This document shows, one piece after another, positions 27,200 to 35,433 of a stretch of 64,000 bases of DNA. This DNA comes from Solirubrobacter deserti (GTDB lineage: Bacteria; Actinomycetota; Thermoleophilia; Solirubrobacterales; Solirubrobacteraceae), in the NCBI RefSeq assembly GCF_003344625.1, contig NZ_QPKJ02000001.1, forward strand, positions 806,001 to 870,000, in the 5' to 3' direction. Every line of letters starts with the position of its first letter. Within the stretch, counting starts at the first letter, position 1. Made by a program: the position numbers and the translations under genes. Below the pieces are notes generated by a model. That model ran no database searches. It was given only the letters and a program-made list of their open reading frames with translations, and was not told where the DNA came from.

Positions 27200-27858
27200 G
27201 CGCCACCTACGTCGCCATCATCATGGATGGCAACGGGCGGTGGGCTCACCAGCACGGCGTCCCGATCGCAGAAGGCCATAAGGCAGGCGCCGACACGGTC
27301 AAGGCCCGCTTGCGCGATGCCGTCGACCTCGGCGTGCGCGAGCTGACCCTGTACTCGTTCTCGACCGAGAACTGGAACCGCCCGCAGGACGAGGTGGACG
27401 CGCTGATGGCGCTGTTCAGCGCGCGCATCATCGACGAGACGCCCGAGCTGCACGACGAGGGCGTCAAGATGCGGTTCGTCGGGCGGCGCGACGGCGTGCT
27501 GCCCGAGCTGCTCGAGCAGATGGCGTGGGCGGAGTCCAAGACCGCGGCGAACACGCGGCTGACGCTGTTCGTCGCGTTCAACTACGGCGGCCGCTCGGAG
27601 ATCCTCGACGCTGCCGAGAAGTACACCGGCGGCGGCGAGGACGAGTTCCGCAAGCTGCTGTACGCGCCCGAGATGCACGACCCGGACCTGCTGATCCGCA
27701 CCAGCGGCGAGCAGCGGATCTCGAACTACCTGCTGTGGCAGGCGGCCTACAGCGAGCTGCACTTCACCGACGTGCTGTGGCCGGATTTCTCGCGCGCCGA
27801 CTTCGAGGAGGCTCTGGCGTCGTACGAAGCCCGCGTGCGGCGGTTCGGGGGACGCTGA
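27196..27858 (+). CDS. uppS: isoprenyl transferase (undecaprenyl diphosphate synthase type)
   Basis: 220 residues of the cis-prenyltransferase family. The catalytic Asp lies in VAIIMDGNGRWAHQHG; LTLYSFSTENWNRP, FNYGGRSEILDA, LLIRTSGEQRISNYLLWQ and FTDVLWPDF are canonical. It builds the polyprenyl carrier for peptidoglycan. Slightly shorter than usual at both ends. Sits between frr and cdsA in the conserved order. Confidence 0.94.
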   Translation: MSATYVAIIMDGNGRWAHQHGVPIAEGHKAGADTVKARLRDAVDLGVRELTLYSFSTENWNRPQDEVDALMALFSARIIDETPELHDEGVKMRFVGRRDGVLPELLEQMAWAESKTAANTRLTLFVAFNYGGRSEILDAAEKYTGGGEDEFRKLLYAPEMHDPDLLIRTSGEQRISNYLLWQAAYSELHFTDVLWPDFSRADFEEALASYEARVRRFGGR

Positions 27859-27864
27859 GCCGCC

Positions 27865-28659
27865 GTGTCAGACCTCCTCAACCGCGTGTTGGTGGCGGTC
27901 CCGGCGGTGGCCTTCGCGGTCCTGATCATCTGGCAGGGCGAGTGGGTGTTCGCCGCCGGCATCGGGGCGCTGGCCGTGATCTGCGTCCACGAGCTCACGG
28001 TCATGATCGAGCGCGCGCGGCCCGTGCGGCTGGCGGCGATGCTCGGCGTGCTGGGCCTGGTCGTCGCGGGCACGGCGGGGGACGAGCGGCAGGTGCTGCT
28101 CGCGCTGGCCGCGACCGTGCCGCTGACGTTCTTCCTGGCGTGCCTGATGCCGCAGCGCGAGCGCATCACGGCGTCGATCTCGGCGACGATGCTGATCATC
28201 GTCTGGATCGGGCTCGGCGTCGCGCACGCGGCGATGCTGCGCGGGCTCGACCACGGCGGGGCGCTCGTGGTGATGATCCTGCTGGGCACGTTCGTGGGGG
28301 ACACGTTCGCCTACTTCGGCGGCCGAGCGTTCGGGCGTCACAAGCTCGCCCCGACGATCTCGCCCAACAAGACCGTCGAGGGCCTGGCGTGCGGCATCGT
28401 CGTCGGCACGCTGATCGTCTGGTACTGGTCCCGGACCTACGACGGGGACTGGATCTCGGGCACCGACGGGCTGATCCTGGGTCTGACGGCGGTCATCGCC
28501 GCACCGATCGGTGACCTGTTCGAGTCGCTGATCAAGCGCGACATGGGTACGAAGGACACCGGGACCCTGTTCGGGGCCCACGGCGGCGCGCTGGACCGCG
28601 TGGACGCCGCGCTCTTCGCGCTCGTCGCCGGCTACTACGTGTGGCTTGTATTGGCATGA
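27865..28659 (+). CDS. cdsA: phosphatidate cytidylyltransferase
   Basis: 264-residue polytopic membrane enzyme making CDP-diacylglycerol. The C-terminal signature SLIKRDMGTKDTGTLFGAHGG plus LDRVDA matches the CdsA pattern (S-x-x-K-R, K-D, H-G-G, D-R-x-D). About eight hydrophobic segments are visible. The GTG start is six bases after uppS. In most genomes dxr follows directly; here four accessory genes intervene. Confidence 0.94.
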   Translation: MSDLLNRVLVAVPAVAFAVLIIWQGEWVFAAGIGALAVICVHELTVMIERARPVRLAAMLGVLGLVVAGTAGDERQVLLALAATVPLTFFLACLMPQRERITASISATMLIIVWIGLGVAHAAMLRGLDHGGALVVMILLGTFVGDTFAYFGGRAFGRHKLAPTISPNKTVEGLACGIVVGTLIVWYWSRTYDGDWISGTDGLILGLTAVIAAPIGDLFESLIKRDMGTKDTGTLFGAHGGALDRVDAALFALVAGYYVWLVLA

Positions 28660-29090
28660 ACGACGAGGACAAGCGCGACCGGCAGATGCTGGAGCTCCTG
28701 AACGAGCTCCGGGTCGCGCTTCCCGGCGTCCAGTTCCTGCTCGCCTTCCTGCTGACCGTCCCGTTCGCCCAGGGCTTCGAGCGCATCACGCGGTTCGAGA
28801 AGACGGTCTTCTACGGCGCGCTGCTGTTCACGGCCGCGTCCGTCGTGTTCCTGATCGCGCCGTCGGCCACGCACCGCCTGCGCTTCCACCAGCGCGACCG
28901 CACGTTCGTGATCGAGTCGGCCAACAAGTACCTGATCGCCGGCCTGGTGTGCCTGGCGATCGCGATCGTGCTCGCCATGGTCATGGTCACGTCGTTCCTC
29001 TACGAGCACTGGATCGTGATCGCCGGCCCGGCTGTGATCGGGCTGATGCTCGTGGTCTTCTGGTTTCTCAGGCCGCTCGTGCGCGGCTGA
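28656..29090 (+). CDS. DUF6328 family membrane protein
   Basis: 144 residues with four membrane segments. The N-terminal LLNELRVALPGVQFLLAFLL and VPFAQGF, then ALLFTAASVVFLIAPSATHRL, follow the DUF6328 pattern I know from actinobacteria; function unknown. The ATG overlaps the cdsA stop (ATGA), so it is probably translated with cdsA. Its 3' end overlaps the convergent regulator gene by 23 bases. Confidence 0.8.
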   Translation: MNDEDKRDRQMLELLNELRVALPGVQFLLAFLLTVPFAQGFERITRFEKTVFYGALLFTAASVVFLIAPSATHRLRFHQRDRTFVIESANKYLIAGLVCLAIAIVLAMVMVTSFLYEHWIVIAGPAVIGLMLVVFWFLRPLVRG

Positions 29091-30000
29091 ACGTCCGCCG
29101 GTAGGCGGTCGGCGTGGTGGAGAGGTGGCGGTGGAAGTGCTTGCGCAGGTTCGCGGCGGTGCCGAAGCCGCACCGGTCGGCGATGTCGTCGACCGAGGCC
29201 GCGGTGGTCTCGAGCAGGGTGCGGGCGGCGTCGACGCGGGCGGACAGCAGCCAGCGCAGCGGTGAGACGCCCGTCTCGGCCTGGAAGCGGCGGGCGAAGG
29301 TGCGCTCGGAGACGTGCGCGTGGGCGGCGAGCTCACGGACGGTGAGCGGGCGCTCGAGGTGCTGCAGCGCCCAGGCGCGGGTGGGGGCGAGGGAACCGCC
29401 CGGGTGCTTGGGCAGCGGTTGCTGGACGTACTGGGCCTGGCCGCCCTCGCGGTGCGGCGGGACGACGATCCGGCGCGCGACCCGGGCGGCGAGATCCGCG
29501 CCGTGGTCGGTGCGCAGGATGTGCAGGCACAGGTCCAGGCCCGAGGCGACGCCCGCGCTGGTGAGCACGTCGCCCTCGTCGACGTACAGGACGTCGGGCT
29601 CGACGCTGACGTGCGGGTGCCGCGCGATCAGGTCGGCGGCGTCGCGCCAGTGCGTCGTCGCGCGGCGGCCGTCGAGCAGTCCCGCGGCCGCGAGCGCGAA
29701 GGCGCCGGTGCAGATCGAGACGATCCGGCCGGGCGCGCCGCGCAGCGCCTCCAGCACCGGCTCGTCCGGGACGCGCAGGTGCGGGGAGAAGCCCGGGACG
29801 ATCACGGTGTCCGCGTGCGCGAGCGCCTCCAGGCCGGCCTGGGCGGTGATCGCGAAGCCCGCCATCGTGGGCACGGACGGCGTCGCGGCGCAGACCGTCA
29901 CGCGGTACGGCGTCTCCTCGTAGGTGCCGAACACCTGCGCGGGGATCGCGAGGTCGAGCGGGACGACCGCGTCGAGGGCGAGGACGGCGACTTCGTGCAC
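29068..30000 (-). CDS. GlxA-type AraC family regulator with DJ-1/PfpI domain
   Basis: 310 residues. The N-terminal half is a DJ-1/PfpI (class I amidotransferase-like) domain with the nucleophile-elbow Cys in IVSICTGAFALAAAGLLDG. The C-terminal 100 residues are a double helix-turn-helix AraC domain (LTVRELAAHAHVSERTFARRF, SVDDIADRCGFGTAANLRKHF). The chosen GTG matches the start of the DJ-1 fold. It is divergent from a stand-alone DJ-1 gene whose sequence resembles its own N-terminal domain, and probably controls it. Confidence 0.9.
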   Translation of the reverse strand: MHEVAVLALDAVVPLDLAIPAQVFGTYEETPYRVTVCAATPSVPTMAGFAITAQAGLEALAHADTVIVPGFSPHLRVPDEPVLEALRGAPGRIVSICTGAFALAAAGLLDGRRATTHWRDAADLIARHPHVSVEPDVLYVDEGDVLTSAGVASGLDLCLHILRTDHGADLAARVARRIVVPPHREGGQAQYVQQPLPKHPGGSLAPTRAWALQHLERPLTVRELAAHAHVSERTFARRFQAETGVSPLRWLLSARVDAARTLLETTAASVDDIADRCGFGTAANLRKHFHRHLSTTPTAYRRTFSRARAA

Positions 30001-30072
30001 TTGGCTGGATCGTAACGGAGAACGGCGTTCCTGCCACTCGTTCTGCGGCTTGCGCGCCGCGACGATGCCGGC

Positions 30073-30633
30073 ATGACGATCGAGATCCTCCTGTTCGACG
30101 GCTTCGACGACCTGGACGCGTTCGGCCCGTTCGAGGTGCTCCGCACGGCGGGGCTCGACACGCGCTTCGTCACGGCCGAGCCGGCCGACACCGTGACCTC
30201 GTCCGGCGGCGCGCGCGTGATCCCGCACGGCGTGCTCGGCGATCCGGACCTGCTGATCGTCCCCGGCGGCGGCTGGAACGACCGCTCCGGGCCCGGCGCC
30301 TACGCCGAGGCGCAGCGCGGCGTGATCCCGGCCAAGCTGCGCGAGCGCGAGGGCCGGATCGCGTCGGTGTGCACCGGGGCGATGCTGCTCGCCGCCGCCG
30401 GCCTGCTCACCGGCCGCCGGGCGATCACCCACCACAGCGCGATCGAGGACCTGCGCGAGGCGGGCGCGGACGTCGTCGAGGGCGCGCGCTACGTCGACGA
30501 GGGCGACATCCTCACGTCCGCGGGCGTGAGCGCCGGCATCGACATGGCGCTCCACCTCGTCGGTGACCAGGCCGCCACCGTCGCGCGCGAGATCGAGTGG
30601 GACGAAGCTCGCCCTGCGGGCTCGCTTCGGTGA
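30073..30633 (+). CDS. DJ-1/PfpI family protein
   Basis: 186-residue stand-alone DJ-1/PfpI domain: MTIEILLFDGFDDLDAFGP, LLIVPGGGW, the elbow Cys in IASVCTGAMLLAAAGLLTG, RRAITHH and YVDEGDILTSAGVSAGID. It shares these last blocks with the divergent regulator, indicating a paralog. Members include glyoxalases, isonitrile hydratases and amidases; activity not assignable. A strong hairpin follows the stop. Confidence 0.88.
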   Translation: MTIEILLFDGFDDLDAFGPFEVLRTAGLDTRFVTAEPADTVTSSGGARVIPHGVLGDPDLLIVPGGGWNDRSGPGAYAEAQRGVIPAKLREREGRIASVCTGAMLLAAAGLLTGRRAITHHSAIEDLREAGADVVEGARYVDEGDILTSAGVSAGIDMALHLVGDQAATVAREIEWDEARPAGSLR

Positions 30634-30660
30634 AAGTCATGGCCCAGGGGGCCAGGACTT
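30634..30660. terminator. hairpin terminator after DJ-1 gene
   Basis: Starts at the base after the stop codon: AAGTC-A-TGGCCC, loop AGG, GGGCCA-G-GACTT, an 11-bp stem with one internal A/G mismatch. It lies between convergent genes and may serve both. No U tract. Confidence 0.65.
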
Positions 30661-30675
30661 CCGGGGAGCGGCGTT

Positions 30676-31344
30676 TCAGCGGGCAGCTCGCCACATGACG
30701 AACGACGGAAGCAGCTGCCCCCGCTCACGCGGCGGGACCGGCTCCCGCAACGCCTCGATCCGCAGGCCCACGGCCTCCAACGCGCGCGCGTAGGACTCCA
30801 GTGGCCGCGTCCAGCCGCGGAAGTGCATCGTCAGGTCGTTGCGGTAGAAGGTGCCCTCGAAGACGCCTTCCTCGCTGTAGGGCCGCGCGAGCGTGTAGCC
30901 GTCGCCGGCCGGTCGCAGCAAGTCGGCCACGGGGTTGGTGATGCACACGCACAACGCGCCGCCCGGCGCCAGCACCCGCTCGGCCTCGCGCACCGCGCCG
31001 GGCATGTCCTCCATGTCCATCAGCGAGTTGTAAGCGACCACGAGGTCGAAGGTGCCGTCCTCGAACGGCAGCGCCGCCGCGTCGGCGACCGCGTAGGTGC
31101 CCTCCGGATGGGCCTCGGCCGCGGCGCGCAGGAGCGTCAAGGACGTGTCGATCCCGGTCACGTCGTGACCGCGTGCCGCCAGGTCGCGGCAGACGCGCCC
31201 CTCGCCGCAGCCCACCTCGAGCGTGGCGCGGCCCGGCGGCGGCACCAGCTCGAAGAACGCGTCCCGGTAGCTCCAGTAGTCGTCGTGGTCCGGCGTGCGC
31301 GCCCACGCCAGCCAGTCGGCGGCCTGCTCTTCGAAGTGCGTCAC
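30676..31344 (-). CDS. class I SAM-dependent methyltransferase
   Basis: 222 residues. SAM-binding motif I is ATLEVGCGEGRVCRDLAARG, followed by the acidic VTGID, then ALPFEDGTFDLVVAYNSLMDM and ERVLAPGGALCVCI. The substrate is unknown; the ubiE/methyltransferase-11 type fold acts on small molecules. The GTG at 31344 is chosen because the residues further upstream are antisense to dxr. It is divergent from dxr with about 50 bp between. Confidence 0.87.
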   Translation of the reverse strand: MTHFEEQAADWLAWARTPDHDDYWSYRDAFFELVPPPGRATLEVGCGEGRVCRDLAARGHDVTGIDTSLTLLRAAAEAHPEGTYAVADAAALPFEDGTFDLVVAYNSLMDMEDMPGAVREAERVLAPGGALCVCITNPVADLLRPAGDGYTLARPYSEEGVFEGTFYRNDLTMHFRGWTRPLESYARALEAVGLRIEALREPVPPRERGQLLPSFVMWRAAR

Positions 31345-31395
31345 GGGCGCGAACCTTATCCGCGGCAAACCTGGCCCCTGCCACACTGAGGCGTC

Positions 31396-32544
31396 GTGAA
31401 GCGGCTCCTCATCCTGGGCTCGACCGGCTCCATCGGCACCCAAGCGCTCGACGTCGTCAAGCGCGCGCCCGAGCAGTTCGAGATCGTCGGCCTGTCCGCC
31501 GGGAGCAACCACCTCCCGCTCGTTCAGCAGGCCATCGAACGCGGCGTCACGCGCATCGCGCTGACCGACTCCGACGCCGCCGCGCGCGCCGCCGAGAGCT
31601 GGACCGGCGGCGAGGTGCTCGCCGGCCCCGAGGGCCTGGTCCGGCTCGTCGCCGAGTCCGGTGCCGACCTCGTGCTCAACAGCATCGTCGGCTCCGCCGG
31701 CCTCGGCCCGACGATCGTCGCCCTCACCGAGGGGATGGACGTCGCGCTCGCCAACAAGGAGTCGCTCGTCGTCGGCGGCGAGCTGGTGACCGCGCTGGCC
31801 GAGGCCACGGGCGCGCGGTTGATCCCCATCGACTCCGAGCACACCGCGATCCACCACCTGCTCACGGGCGAGCCGCCCGGCGTGGTGGACAAGCTCATCC
31901 TGACGGCATCCGGCGGCCCGTTCCGCGGCCGCAAGGACCTGCAGAACATCACGGTCGAGGAAGCCCTGAACCACCCGACGTGGCGGATGGGCGGCAAGAT
32001 CACGATCGACAGCGCGACGCTGATGAACAAGGGCCTGGAGGTCATGGAGGCCCACCATCTCTTCGGGACGCCCTACGACAAGATCGACGTGGTCGTCCAC
32101 CCGCAGTCGATCATCCACGCCCTTGTGCAGCTGTGCGACGGCTCGACGAAGGCCCACATGGGCTATCCGGACATGCGCGTCGCCATCGGCTACGCGCTGC
32201 ACCACCCGGATCGCGCCGACCTGCCGATCAAGCCGTTGGACCTGGTCGAGCTGGGCCGCCTGGACTTCGAGGCGCCCGACCTGGAAACGTTCCCGTGCCT
32301 GCGCCTGGCGCGCGAGGCCGGGATTGCGGGCGGCACCGCGCCGTGCGCGCTCAACGCCGCCAACGAGGTCGCCGTCCACGCCTTCCTCAACGGCCGCCTG
32401 TCGTTCGCCGGCATCCCGCAGGTCATCGAGGGCGTGCTGGACGAGCTCGGATCGCGCCGTGTGCACGACTTCGAGGCGCTCTACGTGACCGACGCCGAGG
32501 CGCGCGAGATCGCCGCCGAGCTGATCGAAGGAGTACACGCGTAA
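31396..32544 (+). CDS. dxr: 1-deoxy-D-xylulose-5-phosphate reductoisomerase
   Basis: 382 residues, full length. NADPH motif LLILGSTGSIGTQALDVV; metal and substrate motifs ANKESLVVGGELV, IPIDSEHTAIHHLL, TASGGPFRGRKDLQN, TLMNKGLEVMEAHHLF and HPQSIIHALVQ. It makes MEP, the committed intermediate of non-mevalonate isoprenoid synthesis, and is the fosmidomycin target. GTG start. The stop abuts the rseP ATG with no gap, so coupling is likely. ispG of the same pathway lies 7 kb away. Confidence 0.96.
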   Translation: MKRLLILGSTGSIGTQALDVVKRAPEQFEIVGLSAGSNHLPLVQQAIERGVTRIALTDSDAAARAAESWTGGEVLAGPEGLVRLVAESGADLVLNSIVGSAGLGPTIVALTEGMDVALANKESLVVGGELVTALAEATGARLIPIDSEHTAIHHLLTGEPPGVVDKLILTASGGPFRGRKDLQNITVEEALNHPTWRMGGKITIDSATLMNKGLEVMEAHHLFGTPYDKIDVVVHPQSIIHALVQLCDGSTKAHMGYPDMRVAIGYALHHPDRADLPIKPLDLVELGRLDFEAPDLETFPCLRLAREAGIAGGTAPCALNAANEVAVHAFLNGRLSFAGIPQVIEGVLDELGSRRVHDFEALYVTDAEAREIAAELIEGVHA

Positions 32545-33615
32545 ATGAGCTGGCTGCTCGCCTTCCTGGGCTTCGCCGTCCTGATCATCCTGCACGAGGC
32601 GGGCCACTTCTTCGCGGCCAAGGCCGTCGGGATGCGGGTCGAGCGCTTCAGCCTGTTCTTCCCGCCGCTGCTGGCCAAGCGCAAGCGCGGCGAGACCGAG
32701 TACGCGATCGGCGCGATCCCACTGGGCGGCTACGTGAAGATCACGGGCATGAACCCGGCGGAGGACATCCCGCCGGAGCACGCCCACCGCGCGTACTACC
32801 GCCAGCCGGTGTGGAAGCGGATCGTCGTGATCGGCGCCGGGCCCGCCGTCAACATCGTCCTGGCGTTCGTGATCATGGCCTGCGTGTTCATGGCGCGCGG
32901 CCCGGTGGAGCCGCCGCTCGTGGTCGGAACCGTCGCGGCCGGCCAGCCCGCTGCGGGCAAGCTCGAGCCCGGCGACAAGGTGCTCGCCGTCGACGACAAG
33001 CGTCTCACCGGCCCCTACCAGGACCAGGTGCGCGACGTCACCAACGCCGTCAACTCGCACGCCAACGGCGGCGAGGTCTCGTTCACGATCGAGCGCGACG
33101 GGCGCGAGCTGACGGTCACCGGCAACACGTTCTACGACCGCGAGCTCAAGCGCAACCGGTTCGGCTTTGGCTACGACCAGGAGGCGAGCCGGATCGACGC
33201 CGGCCCGGTGCGGGCGTCCGAGGAGGCCGTGAGCGAGATGTGGTTCGTCACGTCCACCACGGTCAGCACGATCGCCCGGATCTTCGACGCCCAGCAGCGC
33301 GAGCAGATCGGCAGCGTGGTCGGCGGCTACGAGACGACCCGCCAGACGATCGAGCAGCAGGACCTGATCGTCACGTTGTACGTGCTGGCGCTGATCTCGC
33401 TCAGCCTCGGCGTGATCAACCTGTTCCCGTTCCTGCCGCTCGACGGCGGCCACATCTTCTGGGCGCTGGCCGAGAAGGTGCGCGGGAAGGCGATCCCGTT
33501 CAGCGTCATGGAGCGCGCCGGCTTCGTCGGCTTCGCGCTCGTGCTGATGCTGTTCGTGATCGGGCTCTCGAACGACATCGACCGAATCCAGAACGGCGGC
33601 TTCGGTCTGCGATAG
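32545..33615 (+). CDS. rseP: site-2 protease, RseP family
   Basis: 356-residue M50 intramembrane metalloprotease. The zinc motif HEAGHFFAAKAVG is in the first membrane segment, the third ligand in INLFPFLPLDGGHIFW near the C-terminus, and one PDZ domain (GKLEPGDKVLAVDDKRL region) lies between. IGAIPLGGYVKITGM is canonical. It cleaves membrane anti-sigma factors or leftover signal peptides in the membrane. A stem ACCGGC / GCCGGT follows downstream. Confidence 0.94.
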   Translation: MSWLLAFLGFAVLIILHEAGHFFAAKAVGMRVERFSLFFPPLLAKRKRGETEYAIGAIPLGGYVKITGMNPAEDIPPEHAHRAYYRQPVWKRIVVIGAGPAVNIVLAFVIMACVFMARGPVEPPLVVGTVAAGQPAAGKLEPGDKVLAVDDKRLTGPYQDQVRDVTNAVNSHANGGEVSFTIERDGRELTVTGNTFYDRELKRNRFGFGYDQEASRIDAGPVRASEEAVSEMWFVTSTTVSTIARIFDAQQREQIGSVVGGYETTRQTIEQQDLIVTLYVLALISLSLGVINLFPFLPLDGGHIFWALAEKVRGKAIPFSVMERAGFVGFALVLMLFVIGLSNDIDRIQNGGFGLR

Positions 33616-33633
33616 AGGCGCTTGGTGTGCGCG

Positions 33634-33649
33634 ACCGGCTAGCGCCGGT
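33634..33649 (+). terminator. hairpin after rseP
   Basis: Six-base-pair stem ACCGGC / GCCGGT with a four-base loop, 18 nt past the rseP stop and upstream of a candidate promoter. Short and without a U tract, so only suggestive. Confidence 0.4.
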
Positions 33650-33665
33650 GCGTGCCCACTTCGGC

Positions 33666-33695
33666 TTGGAGATCGCTTCGCGGATCTCCTGTAAC
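33666..33695 (+). promoter_or_regulatory. candidate promoter and operator of acyl-CoA synthetase gene
   Basis: TTGGAG (33666-33671) and TGTAAC (33690-33695) are separated by 18 bp, and a start site near 33702 would give an almost leaderless message for the ATG at 33704. An inverted repeat GGAGATC-N8-GATCTCC (33668-33689) fills the spacer, the typical place for a repressor. No regulator gene of an obvious lipid-responsive type is adjacent. Confidence 0.5.
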
Positions 33696-33703
33696 GTCCC
33701 CCT

Positions 33704-35368
33704 ATGGGGGAGCGACGCGCAGTGCACGCGGCGACGATCGCCGAGGCCTTTCGGCTGACCGTCGAGGACAACGCGGACCGCATCGCGGTCCGTACCGCCG
33801 GCGACGAGATCGCCTGGACGTGGGCCGAGCTGGAGGCGAAGGTGGACGCCTTCGCGGGCGGCCTGGCCAAGCTCGGCGTCACGCGCGGGGACACAGTCGC
33901 GTTGATGATCTCCAACCGGCCGGAGTTCATGGTCGCCGACCTGGCGGCGACGATGCTGGGCGCCACGCCGTTCTCGATCTATCTGACCTCCGCGCCCGAC
34001 CAGATCGCGTACGTGATCAAGGACGCCGCGGCGCGGGTGGCGATCGTCGAGGCGCCGTTCAAGGACGCGGTCGCGCCGCTGGTCGAGTACGTGCTCACGG
34101 TCGAGGAGATGGACGGGTACGCCGTGCCGGGCTTCCAGCCCGACTGGCGCGCGGTCCAGCCCGACGACATCCTCACGATCATCTACACGTCCGGCACGAC
34201 CGGTCCGCCCAAGGGCGTGCAGCTCTCGCACGCGAACGAGATGGCGGCCGTCGACGCGGTGGAGAAGCGCGTCGGCTTCCCGGACGGCTCGCGCATCATC
34301 TCCTGGCTGCCGAGCGCGCATGTGGCCGAGCGCACCGCCCATCACTACCTGCCGATCGTCTACGGCATGACGATCACGACCTGCCCGGACCCGCGCCGGA
34401 TCGGCGAGTTCCTGCCGCTGGTCAAGCCGACGTGGTTCTTCGCCGTCCCGCGCGTGTGGGAGAAGCTCAAGGCCGGCATCGAGACGAAGCTGGCGGGCAA
34501 CGAGCAGGCAGAGAAGGTCCTCACCGCCGCCAAGCAGGTGGTGGAGCTGCGGCAGGCGGGCGAGCCGGTCCCGGACGCCCTGGAGTCGGCGGTCGAGCTC
34601 GGCGAAGAGCAGCTGTTCGGGCCGCTGCGGGCGGCGATCGGGCTCGACGAGGCACGGCTGGTCAACGTCGGCGCCGCGCCGACGCCGCGCGAGGTGCTCG
34701 TCTTCTTCCACGCCATCGGCGTCCCGCTGGCCGAGATCTGGGGGATGAGCGAGACGTGCGGCGCGGGTGCGTCGAACCCGGAGGAACGGATCAAGATCGG
34801 GACCGTCGGGCTGCCGTCACCGGGCGTGGAGCTCAAGCTCGCCGAGGACGGGGAGCTGCTCGCGCGCTCGAAGGTCGTGATGGTCGGCTACCGCAACCTG
34901 CCGGACAAGACCGCGGAGGCGCTCGACGAGGAGGGCTGGCTGCACACGGGCGACGTGGCGACGATCGACGAGGACGGCTACGTCACGATCATCGACCGCA
35001 AGAAGGAGCTGATCATCAACGCCGCGGGCAAGAACATGTCGCCCGCGAACATCGAGGCGGCGCTCAAGGGCGCCTCGCCGCTGATCGGCCAGGCGTGCGT
35101 CGTGGGCGACGGGCGTCCGTACAACGTCGCACTGATCGTGCTCGACCCCGACTACGCAGCCGCGGTCGAAGATCACGCAGCGGTCGTGGCCGAGGCGGTC
35201 GAGGCCGCGAACTCCGGACTCTCCCGTCCGGAACAGATCAAGCGCTGGACGATCCTGAACGACGACTGGGTTCCCGGTGGAGATGAGCTGACCCCGACGA
35301 TGAAGCTCAAGCGGCGCCCGATCATGGACAAGTTCGCGGGCGAGATCGACGCCATGTACCAGGGCTGA
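33704..35368 (+). CDS. AMP-dependent acyl-CoA synthetase
   Basis: 554-residue adenylate-forming enzyme. The P-loop is [18 protein letters not shown], the A5 motif [12 protein letters not shown], the A7-A8 region [24 protein letters not shown] and [15 protein letters not shown], and the C-terminal lysine region [16 protein letters not shown]. This arrangement suits long-chain fatty acid activation (FadD-like). It lies between rseP and a chemoreceptor, outside the conserved gene order. A wax ester synthase at 53614 could use its products; that link is inference. Confidence 0.9.
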   Translation: MGERRAVHAATIAEAFRLTVEDNADRIAVRTAGDEIAWTWAELEAKVDAFAGGLAKLGVTRGDTVALMISNRPEFMVADLAATMLGATPFSIYLTSAPDQIAYVIKDAAARVAIVEAPFKDAVAPLVEYVLTVEEMDGYAVPGFQPDWRAVQPDDILTIIYTSGTTGPPKGVQLSHANEMAAVDAVEKRVGFPDGSRIISWLPSAHVAERTAHHYLPIVYGMTITTCPDPRRIGEFLPLVKPTWFFAVPRVWEKLKAGIETKLAGNEQAEKVLTAAKQVVELRQAGEPVPDALESAVELGEEQLFGPLRAAIGLDEARLVNVGAAPTPREVLVFFHAIGVPLAEIWGMSETCGAGASNPEERIKIGTVGLPSPGVELKLAEDGELLARSKVVMVGYRNLPDKTAEALDEEGWLHTGDVATIDEDGYVTIIDRKKELIINAAGKNMSPANIEAALKGASPLIGQACVVGDGRPYNVALIVLDPDYAAAVEDHAAVVAEAVEAANSGLSRPEQIKRWTILNDDWVPGGDELTPTMKLKRRPIMDKFAGEIDAMYQG

Positions 35369-35396
35369 CGATCGTCGCCCCGATACGGCCAATCCG

Positions 35397-35423
35397 TCAA
35401 GTTTTGACCACCGCCTCCGATTG
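35397..35423 (+). promoter_or_regulatory. candidate sigma-28 (FliA/WhiG-type) promoter
   Basis: TCAAGTTT (35397-35404), exactly 11 bp, then TCCGATTG (35416-35423). The sigma-28 consensus is TAAAGTTT-N11-GCCGATAA: seven of eight -35 bases match, the -10 keeps the CCGAT core, and the spacer is exact. Transcription would begin near 35430, only a few bases before the chemoreceptor ATG, so the message would be nearly leaderless. Flagellar and chemotaxis genes are the classic targets of this sigma class. Confidence 0.65.
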
Positions 35424-35433
35424 CTGGGAGGCC

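Noticed and set aside
31345..33966. Reverse open frame extending the methyltransferase to over 1,000 residues
   Set aside because: The extension is antisense of dxr and rseP; the methyltransferase fold begins at the GTG at 31344.
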